From Streptomyces carminius (GTDB taxonomy: Bacteria; Actinomycetota; Actinomycetes; Streptomycetales; Streptomycetaceae): DNA of 64,000 nt. The notes below the pieces were generated by a model. The model ran no database searches, was not told the DNA's origin, and was given only the letters and a program-made list of their open reading frames with translations. The stretch spans positions 62,001 through 126,000 of the forward strand of contig NZ_PGGW01000040.1 of the NCBI RefSeq assembly GCF_002794255.1. Reading direction: 5' to 3'. Both the position numbers and the translations under genes were made by a program. Each line of letters starts with the position of its first letter. The first letter of the stretch is position 1. Of this stretch, positions 63,553 to 64,000 are shown piece after piece.

Positions 63553-64000
63553 CTACCGCCGGCCGCCGGGGCCGCCCGCCGGGCCCCGCACCGCGTCCCG
63601 GGCCACCTTCTCGGCGGCGTCCGCGACCGCCCCGGCCGCCTCCTCCTCCTTCTTCCCCGCCTCGGCGGGCCCCTTCTTCCCGGAGCCCTTCTCGGTGCCC
63701 TTCTCCGGGCCCTTCTCCGGGAGGACGAAGCGGTAGCCGACGTTGCGCACGGTGCCGATCAGCGACTCGTGCTCGGGGCCGAGCTTGGCCCGCAGCCGCC
63801 GTACGTGGACGTCGACGGTGCGGGTGCCGCCGAAGTAGTCGTAGCCCCACACCTCCTGGAGGAGCTGGGCGCGGGTGAAGACCCGGCCGGGGTGCTGCGC
63901 CAGGTACTTCAGCAGCTCGAACTCCTTGAAGGTCAGGTCCAGCACCCGGCCCTTGAGCTTGGCGCTGTAGGTGGCCTCGTCCACGGACAGGTCGCCGGTG
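63553..64000 (-). CDS. glnR: Nitrogen regulator GlnR, C-terminal part
   Basis: The gene runs off the right edge; 149 codons are visible. They cover the winged-helix domain: [40 protein letters not shown] and the recognition region [15 protein letters not shown], then [12 protein letters not shown], matching GlnR, the orphan OmpR-type master regulator of nitrogen genes in actinobacteria. A Lys/Glu/Ala-rich tail of about 55 residues follows ([16 protein letters not shown]), longer than the domain needs. The atypical receiver domain lies outside the window. Confidence 0.9.
   Translation of the reverse strand, partial: TGDLSVDEATYSAKLKGRVLDLTFKEFELLKYLAQHPGRVFTRAQLLQEVWGYDYFGGTRTVDVHVRRLRAKLGPEHESLIGTVRNVGYRFVLPEKGPEKGTEKGSGKKGPAEAGKKEEEAAGAVADAAEKVARDAVRGPAGGPGGRR

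Overview
The window is a stretch of chromosome from a Streptomyces or a very close actinomycete. The DNA is very GC-rich, many genes use GTG or TTG starts, and TTA leucine codons are so rare that I found only two in frame. The gene content is typical of the genus: msiK, phoR-phoP/phoU, carD, mycothiol genes mshA and mshD, and glnR at the right edge. From memory, the neighbourhoods match two S. coelicolor blocks, msiK down to phoU/gpm/mshA and ppk up to glnR, joined here in one window. There is no insertion sequence, phage, CRISPR array or rRNA operon. It holds one tRNA and several gene relics.

Layout. 1-12.3 kb is accessory and mostly small genes: a cut-off membrane protein, a TTA-containing methyltransferase, an SRPBCC/ArsR pair with a clear operator, a large RING-finger plus TerD-like protein, a soluble Ser/Thr kinase, a cupin, small proteins, a GNAT, a TTA-containing PIG-L deacetylase, an EamA exporter, an mgtE remnant and a DUF4180 protein. 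12.3-24.6 kb is core: tRNA-Thr(UGU), msiK, a sugar-nucleotide-type nucleotidyltransferase, DoxX, rlmB, cysS, a PPOX enzyme, ispD-ispF, carD and a lipoprotein.

24.6-33 kb carries the phosphate system (phoP, phoR, a three-unit PHO box, phoU), a Cys-rich mini-protein, a methyltransferase, an SDR, gpmA, a YbjN protein and mshA. 33-40 kb has an LAETG surface protein, a methyltransferase, hsp20 with a repeated operator, and the overlapping ppk-CHAD-Nudix polyphosphate operon. 40-45 kb is a redox/efflux cassette (methyltransferase, XRE-cupin regulator, thioredoxin-reductase-like flavoprotein, DHA2 MFS pump) ending in a broken thioredoxin gene.

45.2-52.9 kb is the most interesting part: a SWIM zinc-finger gene and two tandem giant DUF6493 paralogues. 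Two near-identical promoters have the RecA-NDp (PafBC, DNA-damage) architecture and appear leaderless. The second promoter drives a 40-codon ORF that looks like the collapsed remnant of a duplicated SWIM gene, still coupled by a GTGA overlap to the second paralogue.

53-64 kb is core again: mshD, a secreted 5'-nucleotidase, small exported proteins, two related lipoproteins, a two-component system with an HtrA-like protease lacking a PDZ domain, a LacI regulator and the 3' half of glnR. Perfect GC-rich hairpins separate many transcription units and are listed.
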